This document shows positions 1 to 11,700 of a stretch of DNA of 64,000 nt, piece after piece. Origin of the DNA: Parietaria judaica (Eukaryota; Streptophyta; Magnoliopsida; Rosales; Urticaceae); the NCBI GenBank assembly GCA_954871525.1, contig CATOZS010000010.1:868001-932000 (forward strand), written 5' to 3'. The notes beneath the pieces were generated by a model. It ran no database searches and had not been told where the DNA came from. It saw only the letters and a list, made by a program, of their open reading frames with translations. A program made the position numbers and the translations under genes. Numbering within the stretch: the first letter of the stretch is position 1; every line of letters begins with the position of its first letter.

Positions 1-1450
1 CGTTCTTGATGAAATTTGAGTTGCTATACCTTCGTTAGGGTGGTATTGTTATAAATTGGGTTAGTTTTGGCATTAAAAGTTTTTGGAGCTCTCTTTAAAC
101 CCACTTTCAATTATTAATGCGTGATCCAAAAAAAAAACAGAGTCTTTTTCCCATTTTACGCGAAAGAACCCTAATTAAAAGATATTTTAAACAAAAAATG
201 AACTTCCAAATGCTTAATAATGTGTAATTGAATCACATTTACTTATTTTAATCCCTAAATAGCGAAGCAATTTCTCGTAGTTTCTATATGAAGCCGTTAA
301 TGGGTTAAAATCTTTACCGAAAAGTGTTAAAAGTTGGTTTTCTTGCGAGAGCAAATACGATCCGTTCTTAATGAAATTTGACTTGCTAGACTTTCGTTAG
401 GGTGGTATTGTTATAAATTGGGTTAGTTTTGGCATTAAAAGTTTTTGGAGCTCTCTTTAAACCCACTTTCAACAATTAATGCGTGCTCCAAAAAAATAAA
501 ACAGAGTCTTTTTCCCATTTTACGCGAAAGAACCCTAATTAAAAGATATTTTAAACAAAAAATGAACTTCTAAATGCTTAAAAATGTGTAATTGTATCAC
601 ATTTACTTATTTTAATAGCTAAATAGCGAAGCACTTTCTCGTAGTTTCTATATGAAGCCGTTAATGGGTTAAAATCTTTACCGAAAAGTGTTAAAAGTTG
701 GTTTTCTTGCGAGAGCAAATACGATCCGTTCTTGATGAAATTTGAGTTGCTAGACCTTTGTTAGGGTGGTATTGTTATAAATTGGGTTAGTTTTGGCATT
801 AAAAGTTTTTGGACTTCTCTTTAAACCCACTTTCAACAATTAATGCGTGCTCCAAAAAAAAAACTAAGTCTTTTTCCCATTTTACGCGAAAGAACCCTTA
901 TTAAAAGATATTTTAAACAAAAAATGAACTTCTAAATGCTTAAAAATGTGTAATTGTATCACATTTACTTATTTTAATAGCTAAATAGCGAAGCACTTTT
1001 CGTAGTTTCTATATGAAGCCGTTAATGGGTTAAAATCTTTACCGAAAAGTGTTAAAAGTTGGTTTTCTTGCGAGAGCAAATACGATCCGTTCTTGATGAA
1101 ATTTGAGTTGCTAGACCTTCGTTAGGGTGGTATTGTTATAAATTGGGTTAGTTTTGGCATTAAAAGTTTTTGGAGCTCTCTTTAAACCCACTTTCAACAA
1201 TTAATGCGTGCTCCAAAAAAAAAAACAGAGTCTTTTTCCCATTTTACGCGAAAGAACCCTAATTAAAAGAGATTTTAACCAAAAAATGAACTTCTAAATG
1301 CTTAAAAATGTGTAATTGTATCACATTTACTTATTTTAATCCCTAAATAGCGAAGCACTTTCTCGTAGTTTCTATATGAAGCCGTTAATAGGTTAAAATC
1401 TTTACCGAAAAGTGTTAGAAGTTGGTTTTCTTGCGAGAGCAAATACGATC
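1..1450. repeat. Four mixed family A units at the left edge
   Basis: Units start at 1, 363, 727 and 1088. Unit 1 has GCGTGATCC, ATTGAATCAC and GCAATTTCTCG, the same variant set as units at 15230 and 17406. Unit 363 starts with the CTTAATGAAATTTGACTTGC variant, as at 15593, 17768, 19217 and 19581, but its second half has AACTTCTAAATGC and TAATAGCTAAA, so it looks chimeric. Unit 727 has the GGACTTC, AACTAAG and CCCTTATT set and a 2-bp loss near 998. Unit 1088 has AAAGAGATTTTAACC and GTTAATAGG, whose right half reappears inside the unit at 2175. No higher-order period is visible within these four alone. Confidence 0.8.
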
Positions 1451-3624
1451 CGTTCTTGATGAAATTTGAGTTGCTAGACCTTTGTTAGGGTGGTATTGTT
1501 ATAAATTGGGTTAGTTTTGGCATTAAAAGTTTTTGGAGCTCTCTTTAAACCCACTTTCAACAATTAATGCGTGCTCCAAAAAAAAAACAGAGTCTTTTTC
1601 CCATTTTACGTGAAAGAACCCTAATTAAACGATATTTTAAACAAAAAATGAACTTCCAAATGCTTAATAATGTGTAATTGTATCACATTTACTTATTTTA
1701 ATCCCGAAATAGCGAAGCAGTTTCTCGTAGTTTCTATATGAAGCCGTTAATGGGTTAAAATCTTTACCGAAAAGTGTTAAAAGTTGGTTTTCTTGCGAGA
1801 GCAAATACGATCCGTTCTTGATGAAATTTGAGTTGCTAGACCTTCGTTAGGGTGGTATTGTTATAAATTGGGTTAGTTTTGGTATTAAAAGTTTTTGGAG
1901 CTCTCTTTGAACCCACTTTCAACAATTAATGCGTGCTCCAAAAAAAAAACTGAGTCTTTTTCCCATTTTACGCGAAAGAACCCTAATTAAAAGATATTTT
2001 AAACAAAAAATGAACTTCCAAATGCTTAATAATGTGTAATTGTATCACATTTACTTATTTTAATCCCTAAATAGCGAAGCACTTTCTCGTAGTTTCTATA
2101 TGAATCCGTTAATGGGTTAAAATCTTTACCGAAAAGTGTTAAAAGTTGGTTTTCTTGCGAGAGCAAATACGATCCGTTCTTGATGAAATTTGAGTTGCTA
2201 GACCTTCGTTAGGGTGGTATTGTTATAAATTAGGTTAGTTTTGGCATTGAAAGTTTTGGGACCTCTCTTTAAAACAACTTTCAACAATTAATGCGTGCTC
2301 CAAAAAAAAAAACAGAGTCTTTTTCCCATTTTACGCGAAAGAACCCTAATTAAAAGAGATTTTAACCAAAAAATGAACTTCTAAATGCTTAAAAATGTGT
2401 AATTGTATCACATTTACTTATTTTAATCCCTAAATAGCGAAGCACTTTCTCGTAGTTTCTATATGAAGCCGTTAATAGGTTAAAATCTTTACCGAAAAGT
2501 GTTAGAAGTTGGTTTTCTTGCGAGAGCAAATACGATCCGTTCTTGATGAAATTTGAGTTGCTAGACCTTTGTTAGGGTGGTATTGTTATAAATTGGGTTA
2601 TTTTTGGCATTAAAAGTTTTTGGACTTCTCTTTAAACCCACTTTCAACAATTAATGCGTGCTCCAAAAAAAAAACTAAGTCTTTTTCCCATTTTACGCGA
2701 AAGAACCCTTATTAAAAGATATTTTAAACAAAAAATGAACTTCTAAATGCTTAAAAATGTGTAATTGTATCACATTTACTTATTTTAATAGCTAAATAGC
2801 GAAGCACTTTCTCGTAGTTTCTATATGAAGCCGTTAATGGGTTAAAATCTTTACCGAAAAGTGTTAAAAGTTGGTTTTCTTGCGAGAGCAAATACGATCC
2901 GTTCTTGATGAAATTTGAGTTGCTAGACCTTCGTTAGGGTGGTATTGTTATAAATTGGGTTAGTTTTGGCATTAAAAGTTTTTGGAGCTCTCTTTAAATC
3001 CACTTTCAACAATTAATGCGTGCTCCAAAAAAAAATTAGAGTCTTTTTCCCATTTTACGCGAAAGAACCCTAATTAAAAGAGATTTTAACCAAAAAATGA
3101 ACTTCTAAATGCTTAAAAATGTGTAATTGTATCACATTTACTTATTTTAATCCCTAAATAGCGAAGCACTTTCTCGTAGTTTCTATATGAAGCCGTTAAT
3201 GGGTTAAAATCTTTACCGAAAAGTGTTAAAAGTTGGTTTTCTTGTGAGAGCAAATACGATCCGTTCTTGATGAAATTTGAGTTGCTAGACCTTCGTTAGG
3301 GTGGTATTGTTATAAATTGGGTTAGTTTTGGTATTAAAAGTTTTTGGAGCTCTCTTTGAACCCACTTTCAACAATTAATGCGTGCTCCAAAAAAAAAAAC
3401 TGAGTCTTTTTCCCATTTTACGCGAAAGAACCCTAATTAAAAGATATTTTAAATAAAAAATGAACTTCCAAATGCTTAATAATGTGTAATTGTATCACAT
3501 TTACTTATTTTAATCCCTAAATAGCGAAGCACTTTCTCGTAGTTTCTATATGAAGCCGTTAATGGGTTAAAATCTTTACCGAAAAGTGTTAAAAGTTGGT
3601 TTTCTTGCAAGAGAAAATACGATC
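1451..3624. repeat. Six-unit higher-order repeat, copy 1 (2,174 bp)
   Basis: Unit starts are 1451, 1813, 2175, 2538, 2900 and 3262. The order of subtypes is P (CTTTGTTAGG, TACGTGAAAG, AATCCCGAAA, GCAGTTTC), Q (GGTATTAAAAG, TTTGAACCC, GAATCCG), an R-left chimera, U (GGTTATTTTTGGC, GGACTTC, AACTAAG, TAATAGC), V (CTTTAAATCC, AATTAGAG, AAAGAGATTT) and a Q-left/R-right chimera. The same order recurs immediately downstream. The first unit of this copy and of copy 2 (1451 and 3625) are identical by eye, including the poly(A) length, so the duplication is recent. Confidence 0.88.
1813..2174. repeat. Representative family A unit (362 bp) with internal map
   Basis: This unit illustrates the family A layout. 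Offsets 1-33 are identical between families A and B. Offset 33-34 is a CpG in TTCGTTAGG. Offset 50-56 reads TATAAAT, a TATA-like string of unknown meaning. Offsets 44-106 form the most variable block. The poly(A) tract lies near 128-137, followed by a conserved pyrimidine-rich stretch ending in TTTTACGCGAAA (about 144-164). Offset 175-190 reads TTAAAAGATATTTTAA, a 16-bp dyad with one mismatched pair. Offsets 232-271 are identical in families A and B. This particular unit is the Q subtype: GGTATTAAAAG, CTCTTTGAACCC, ACTGAG and GAATCCG. No gene or recognised regulatory site is claimed. Confidence 0.85.
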
Positions 3625-5799
3625 CGTTCTTGATGAAATTTGAGTTGCTAGACCTTTGTTAGGGTGGTATTGTTATAAATTGGGTTAGTTTTGGCATTAA
3701 AAGTTTTTGGAGCTCTCTTTAAACCCACTTTCAACAATTAATGCGTGCTCCAAAAAAAAAACAGAGTCTTTTTCCCATTTTACGTGAAAGAACCCTAATT
3801 AAACGATATTTTAAACAAAAAATGAACTTCCAAATGCTTAATAATGTGTAATTGTATCACATTTACTTATTTTAATCCCGAAATAGCGAAGCAGTTTCTC
3901 GTAGTTTCTATATGAAGCCGTTAATGGGTTAAAATCTTTACCGAAAAGTGTTAAAAGTTGGTTTTCTTGCGAGAGCAAATACGATCCGTTCTTGATGAAA
4001 TTTGAGTTGCTAGACCTTCGTTAGGGTGGTATTGTTATAAATTGGGTTAGTTTTGGTATTAAAAGTTTTTGGAGCTCTCTTTGAACCCACTTTCAACAAT
4101 TAATGCGTGCTCCAAAAAAAAAACTGACTCTTTTTCCCATTTTACGCGAAAGAACCCTAATTAAAAGATATTTTAAACAAAATATGAACTTGAAAATGCT
4201 TAATAACGTGTAATTTTATTACATTATCTTATTTTAATCCCTAAATAGCGAAGCACTTTCTCGTAGTTTCTATATGAATCCGTTAATGGGTTAAAATCTT
4301 TACCGAAAAGTGTTAAAAGTTGGTTTTCTTGCGAGAGCAAATACGATCCGTTCTTGATGAAATTTGAGTTGCTAGACCTTCGTTAGGGTGGTATTGTTAT
4401 AAATTAGGTTAGTTTTGGCATTGAAAGTTTTGGGACCTCTCTTTAAAACAACTTTCAACAATTAATGCGTGCTCCAAAAAAAAAAACAGAGTCTTTTTCC
4501 CATTTTACGCGAAAGAACCCTAATTAAAAGAGATTTTAACCAAAAAATGAACTTCTAAATGCTTAAAAATGTGTAATTGTATCACATTTACTTATTTTAA
4601 TCCCTAAATAGCGAAGCACTTTCTCGTAGTTTCTATATGAAGCCGTTAATAGGTTAAAATCTTTACCGAAAAGTGTTAGAAGTTGGTTTTCTTGCGAGAG
4701 CAAATACGATCCGTTCTTGATGAAATTTGAGTTGCTAGACCTTTGTTAGGGTGGTATTGTTATAAATTGGGTTATTTTTGGCATTAAAAGTTTTTGGACT
4801 TCTCTTTAAACCCACTTTCAACAATTAATGCGTGCTCCAAAAAAAAAACTAAGTCTTTTTCCCATTTTACGCGAAAGAACCCTTATTAAAAGATATTTTA
4901 AACAAAAAATGAACTTCTAAATGCTTAAAAATGTGTAATTGTATCACATTTACTTATTTTAATAGCTAAATAGCGAAGCACTTTCTCGTAGTTTCTATAT
5001 GAAGCCGTTAATGGGTTAAAATCTTTACCGAAAAGTGTTAAAAGTTGGTTTTCTTGCGAGAGCAAATACGATCCGTTCTTGATGAAATTTGAGTTGCTAG
5101 ACCTTCGTTAGGGTGGTATTGTTATAAATTGGGTTAGTTTTGGCATTAAAAGTTTTTGGAGCTCTCTTTAAATCCACTTTCAACAATTAATGCGTGCTCC
5201 AAAAAAAAATTAGAGTCTTTTTCCCATTTTACGCGAAAGAACCCTAATTAAAAGAGATTTTAACCAAAAAATGAACTTCTAAATGCTTAAAAATGTGTAA
5301 TTGTATCACATTTACTTATTTTAATCCCTAAATAGCGAAGCACTTTCTCGTAGTTTCTATATGAAGCCGTTAATGGGTTAAAATCTTTACCGAAAAGTGT
5401 TAAAAGTTGGTTTTCTTGCGAGAGCAAATACGATCCGTTCTTGATGAAATTTGAGTTGCTAGACCTTCGTTAGGGTGGTATTGTTATAAATTAGGTTAGT
5501 TTTGGCATTGAATGTTTTGGGACCTCTCTTTAAACCCACTTTCAACAATTAATGCGTGCTCCAAAAAAAAAAAACAGAGTCTTTTTCCCATTTTACGCGA
5601 AAGAACCCTAATTAAAAGATATTTTAAATAAAAAATGAACTTCCAAATGCTTAATAATGTGTAATTGTATCACATTTACTTATTTTAATCCCTAAATAGC
5701 GAAGCACTTTCTCGTAGTTTCTATATGAAGCCGTTAATGGGTTAAAATCTTTACCGAAAAGTGTTAAAAGTTGGTTTTCTTGCAAGAGAAAATACGATC
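3625..5799. repeat. Six-unit higher-order repeat, copy 2 (2,175 bp)
   Basis: Unit starts are 3625, 3987, 4349, 4712, 5074 and 5436, matching copy 1 unit by unit at an offset of about 2,174 bp. Two departures are visible. The second unit carries a dense cluster of changes at 4181-4230 (AATATGAACTTG, AATAACGTG, TTTTATTACATTATC) absent from copy 1. The sixth unit has an R-type left half (AAATTAGG, GAATGTTTTGGGACC) where copy 1 has a Q-type left half, while both share the right half with ATTTTAAATAAAAAATG and GCAAGAGAAAATACG. The following trimer array begins directly at 5800. Confidence 0.88.
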
Positions 5800-8700
5800 C
5801 GTTCTTGATGAAATTTGAGTTGCTAGACCTTTGTTAGGGTGGTATTGTTATAAATTGGGTTAGTTTTGGCATTAAAAGTTTTTGGAGCTCTCTTTAAACC
5901 CACTTTCAACAATTAATGCGTGCTAAAAAAAAAACAGAGTCTTTTTCCCATTTTACGTGAAAGAACCCTAATTAAACGATATTTTAAACAAAAAATGAAC
6001 TTCCAAATGCTTAATAATGTGTAATTGTATCACATTTACTTATTTTAATCCCGAAATAGCGAAGCAGTTTCTCGTAGTTTCTATATGAAGCCGTTAATGG
6101 GTTAAAATCTTTACCGACAAGTGTTAAAAGTTGGTTTTCTTGCGAGAGCAAATACGATCCGTTCTTGATGAAATTTGAGTTGCTAGACCTTCGTTAGGGT
6201 GGTATTGTTATAAATTGGGTTAGTTTTCGTATTAAAAGTTTTTGGAGCTCTCTTTGAACCCACTTTCAACAATTAATGCGTGCTCCAAAAAAAAAACTGA
6301 GTCTTTTTCCCATTTTACGCGAAAGAACCCTAATTAAAAGATATTTTAAACAAAAAATGAACTTCCAAATGCTTAATAATGTGTAATTGTATCACATTTA
6401 CTTATTTTAATCCCTAAATAGCGAAGCACTTTCTCGTAGTTTCTATATGAATCCGTTAATGGGTTAAAATCTTTACCGAAAAGTGTTAAAAGTTGGTTTT
6501 CTTGCGAGAGCAAATACGATCCGTTCTTGATGAAATTTGAGTTGCTAGACCTTCGTTAGGGTGGTATTGTTATAAATTAGGTTAGTTTTGGCATTGAAAG
6601 TTTTGGGACCTCTCTTTAAAACAACTTTCAACAATTAATGCGTGCTCCAAAAAAAAAAAAACAGAGTCTTTTTCCCATTTTACGCGAAAGAACCCTAATT
6701 AAAAGATATTTTAAATAAAAAATGAACTTCCAAATGCTTAATAATGTGTAATTGTATCACATTTACTTATTTTAATCCCTAAATAGCGAAGCACTTTCTC
6801 GTAGTTTCTATATGAAGCCGTTAATGGGTTAAAATCTTTACCGAAAAGTGTTAAAAGTTGGTTTTCTTGCAAGAGAAAATACGATCCGTTCTTGATGAAA
6901 TTTGAGTTGCTAGACCTTTGTTAGGGTGGTATTGTTATAAATTGGGTTAGTTTTGGCATTAAAAGTTTTTGGAGCTCTCTTTAAACCCACTTTCAACAAT
7001 TAATGCGTGCTCCAAAAAAAAACAGAGTCTTTTTCCCATTTTACGTGAAAGAACCCTAATTAAACGATATTTTAAACAAAAAATGAACTTCCAAATGCTT
7101 AATAATGTGTAATTGTATCACATTTACTTATTTTAATCCCGAAATAGCGAAGCAGTTTCTCGTAGTTTCTATATGAAGCCGTTAATGGGTTAAAATCTTT
7201 ACCGAAAAGTGTTAAAAGTTGGTTTTCTTGCGAGAGCAAATACGATCCGTTCTTGATGAAATTTGAGTTGCTAGACCTTCGTTAGGGTGGTATTGTTATA
7301 AATTGGGTTAGTTTTGGTATTAAAAGTTTTTGGAGCTCTCTTTGAACCCACTTTCAACAATTAATGCGTGCTCCAAAAAAAAAAACTGAGTCTTTTTCCC
7401 ATTTTACGCGAAAGAACCCTAATTAAAAGATATTTTAAACAAAAAATGAACTTCCAAATGCTTAATAATGTGTAATTGTATCACATTTACTTATTTTAAT
7501 CTCTAAATAGCGAAGCACTTTCTCGTAGTTTCTATATGAATCCGTTAATGGGTTAAAATCTTTACCGAAAAGTGTTAAAAGTTGGTTTTCTTGCGAGAGC
7601 AAATACGATCCGTTCTTGATGAAATTTGAGTTGCTAGACCTTCGTTAGGGTGGTATTGTTATAAATTAGGTTAGTTTTGGCATTGAAAGTTTTGGGACCT
7701 CTCTTTAAAACAACTTTCAACAATTAATGCGTGCTCCAAAAAAAAAAAAACAGAGTCTTTTTCCCATTTTACGCGAAAGAACCCTAATTAAAAGATATTT
7801 TAAATAAAAAATGAACTTCCAAATGCTTAATAATGTGTAATTGTATCACATTTACTTATTTTAATCCCTAAATAGCGAAGCACTTTCTCGTAGTTTCTAT
7901 ATGAAGCCGTTAATGGGTTAAAATCTTTACCGAAAAGTGTTAAAAGTTGGTTTTCTTGCAAGAGAAAATACGATCCGTTCTTGATGAAATTTGAGTTGCT
8001 AGACCTTTGTTAGGGTGGTATTGTTATAAATTGGGTTAGTTTTGGCATTAAAAGTTTTTGGAGCTCTCTTTAAACCCACTTTCAACAATTAATGCGTGCT
8101 CCAAAAAAAAAACAGAGTATTTTTCCCATTTTACGTGAAAGAACCCTAATTAAACGATATTTTAAACAAAAAATGAACTTCCAAATGCTTAATAATGTGT
8201 AATTGTATCACATTTACTTATTTTAATCCCGAAATAGCGAAGCAGTTTCTCGTAGTTTCTATATGAAGCCGTTAATGGGTTAAAATCTTTACCGAAAAGT
8301 GTTAAAAGTTGGTTTTCTTGCGAGAGCAAATACGATCCGTTCTTGATGAAATTTGAGTTGCTAGACCTTCGTTAGGGTGGTATTGTTATAAATTGGGTTA
8401 GTTTTGGTATTAAAAGTTTTTGGAGCTCTCTTTGAACCCACTTTCAACAATTAATGCGTGCTCCAAAAAAAAAACTGAGTCTTTTTCCCATTTTACGCGA
8501 AAGAACCCTAATTAAAAGATATTTTAAACAAAAAATGAACTTCCAAATGCTTAATAATGTGTAATTGTATCACATTTACTTATTTTAATCCCTAAATAGC
8601 GAAGCACTTTCTCGTAGTTTCTATATGAATCCGTTAATGGGTTAAAATCTTTACCGAAAAGTGTTAAAAGTTGGTTTTCTTGCGAGAGCAAATACGATCC

Positions 8701-11700
8701 GTTCTTGATGAAATTTGAGTTGCTAGACCTTCGTTAGGGTGGTATTGTTATAAATTAGGTTAGTTTTGGCATTGAAAGTTTTGGGACCTCTCTTTAAAAC
8801 AACTTTCAACAATTAATGCGTGCTCCAAAAAAAAAAAAACAGAGTCTTTTTCCCATTTTACGCGAAAGAACCCTAATTAAAAGATATTTTAAATAAAAAA
8901 TGAACTTCCAAATGCTTAATAATGTGTAATTGTATCACATTTACTTATTTTAATCCCTAAATAGCGAAGCACTTTCTCGTAGTTTCTATATGAAGCCGTT
9001 AATGGGTTAAAATCTTTACCGAAAAGTGTTAAAAGTTGGTTTTCTTGCAAGAGAAAATACGATCCGTTCTTGATGAAATTTGAGTTGCTAGACCTTTGTT
9101 AGGGTGGTATTGTTATAAATTGGGTTAGTTTTGGCATTAAAAGTTTTTGGAGCTCTCTTTAAACCCACTTTCAACAATTAATGCATGCTCCAAAAAAAAA
9201 ACAGAGTCTTTTTCCCATTTTACGTGAAAGAACCCTAATTAAACGATATTTTAAACAAAAAATGAACTTCCAAATGCTTAATAATGTGTAATTGTATCAC
9301 ATTTACTTATTTTAATCCCGAAATAGCGAAGCAGTTTCTCGTAGTTTCTATATGAAGCCGTTAATGGGTTAAAATCTTTACCGAAAAGTGTTAAAAGTTG
9401 GTTTTCTTGCGAGAGCAAATACGATCCGTTCTTGATGAAATTTGAGTTGCTAGACCTTCGTTAGGGTGGTATTGTTATAAATTGGGTTAGTTTTGGTATT
9501 AAAAGTTTTTGGAGCTCTCTTTGAACCCACTTTCAACAATTAATGCGTGCTCCAAAAAAAAAACTGACTCTTTTTCCCATTTTACGCGAAAGAACCCTAA
9601 TTAAAAGATATTTTAAACAAAAAATGAACTTCCAAATGCTTAATAATGTGTAATTGTATCACATTTACTTATTTTAATCCCTAAATAGCGAAGCACTTTC
9701 TCGTAGTTTCTATATGAATCCGTTAATGGGTTAAAATCTTTACCGAAAAGTGTTAAAAGTTGGTTTTCTTGCGAGAGCAAATACGATCCGTTCTTGATGA
9801 AATTTGAGTTGCTAGACCTTCGTTAGGGTGGTATTGTTATAAATTAGGTTAGTTTTGGCATTGAAAGTTTTGGGACCTCTCTTTAAAACAACTTTCAACA
9901 ATTAATGCGTGCTCCAAAAAAAAAAAACAGAGTCTTTTTCCCATTTTACGCGAAAGAACCCTAATTAAAAGATATTTTAAATAAAAAATGAACTTCCAAA
10001 TGCTTAATAATGTGTAATTGTATCACATTTACTTATTTTAATCCCTAAATAGCGAAGCACTTTCTCGTAGTTTCTATATGAAGCCGTTAATGGGTTAAAA
10101 TCTTTACCGAAAAGTGTTAAAAGTTGGTTTTCTTGCAAGAGAAAATACGATCCGTTCTTGATGAAATTTGAGTTGCTAGACCTTTGTTAGGGTGGTATTG
10201 TTATAAATTGGGTTAGTTTTGGCATTAAAAGTTTTTGGAGCTCTCTTTAAACCCACTTTCAACAATTAATGCATGCTCCAAAAAAAAAACAGAGTCTTTT
10301 TCCCATTTTACGTGAAAGAACCCTAATTAAACGATATTTTAAACAAAAAATGAACTTCCAAATGCTTAATAATGTGTAATTGTATCACATTTACTTATTT
10401 TAATCCCTAAATAGCGAAGCAGTTTCTCGTAGTTTCTATATGAAGCCGTTAATGGGTTAAAATCTTTACCGAAAAGTGTTAAAAGTTGGTTTTCTTGCGA
10501 GAGCAAATACGATCCGTTCTTGATGAAATTTGAGTTGCTAGACCTTCGTTAGGGTGGTATTGTTATAAATTAGGTTAGTTTTGGCATTGAAAGTTTTGGG
10601 ACCTCTCTTTAAAACAACTTTCAACAATTAATGCGTGCTCCAAAAAAAAAAAAACAGAGTCTTTTTCCCATTTTACGCGAAAGAACCCTAATTAAAAGAT
10701 ATTTTAAATAAAAAATGAACTTCCAAATGCTTAATAATGTGTAATTGTATCACATTTACTTATTTTAATCCCTAAATAGCGAAGCACTTTCTCGTAGTTT
10801 CTATATGAAGCCGTTAATGGGTTAAAATCTTTACCGAAAAGTGTTAAAAGTTGGTTTTCTTGCAAGAGAAAATACGATCCGTTCTTGATGAAATTTGAGT
10901 TGCTAGACCTTTGTTAGGGTGGTATTGTTATAAATTGGGTTAGTTTTGGCATTAAAAGTTTTTGGAGCTCTCTTTAAACCCACTTTCAACAATTAATGCA
11001 TGCTCCAAAAAAAAAACAGAGTCTTTTTCCCATTTTACGTGAAAGAACCCTAATTAAACGATATTTTAAACAAAAAATGAACTTCCAAATGCTTAATAAT
11101 GTGTAATTGTATCACATTTACTTTTTTTAATCCCGAAATAGCGAAGCAGTTTCTCGTAGTTTCTATATGAAGCCGTTAATGGGTTAAAATCTTTACCGAA
11201 AAGTGTTAAAAGTTGGTTTTCTTGCGAGAGCAAATACGATCCGTTCTTGATGAAATTTGAGTTGCTAGACCTTCGTTAGGGTGGTATTGTTATAAATTGG
11301 GTTAGTTTTGGTATTAAAAGTTTTTGGAGCTCTCTTTGAACCCACTTTCAACAATTAATGCGTGCTCCAAAAAAAAAACTGAGTCTTTTTCCCATTTTAC
11401 GCGAAAGAACCCTAATTAAAAGATATTTTAAACAAAAAATGAACTTCCAAATGCTTAATAATGTGTAATTGTATCACATTTACTTATTTTAATCCCTAAA
11501 TAGCGAAGCACTTTCTCGTAGTTTCTATATGAATCCGTTAATGGGTTAAAATCTTTACCGAAAAGTGTTAAAAGTTGGTTTTCTTGCGAGAGCAAATACG
11601 ATCCGTTCTTGATGAAATTTGAGTTGCTAGACCTTCGTTAGGGTGGTATTGTTATAAATTAGGTTAGTTTTGGCATTTAAAGTTTTGGGACCTCTCTTTA

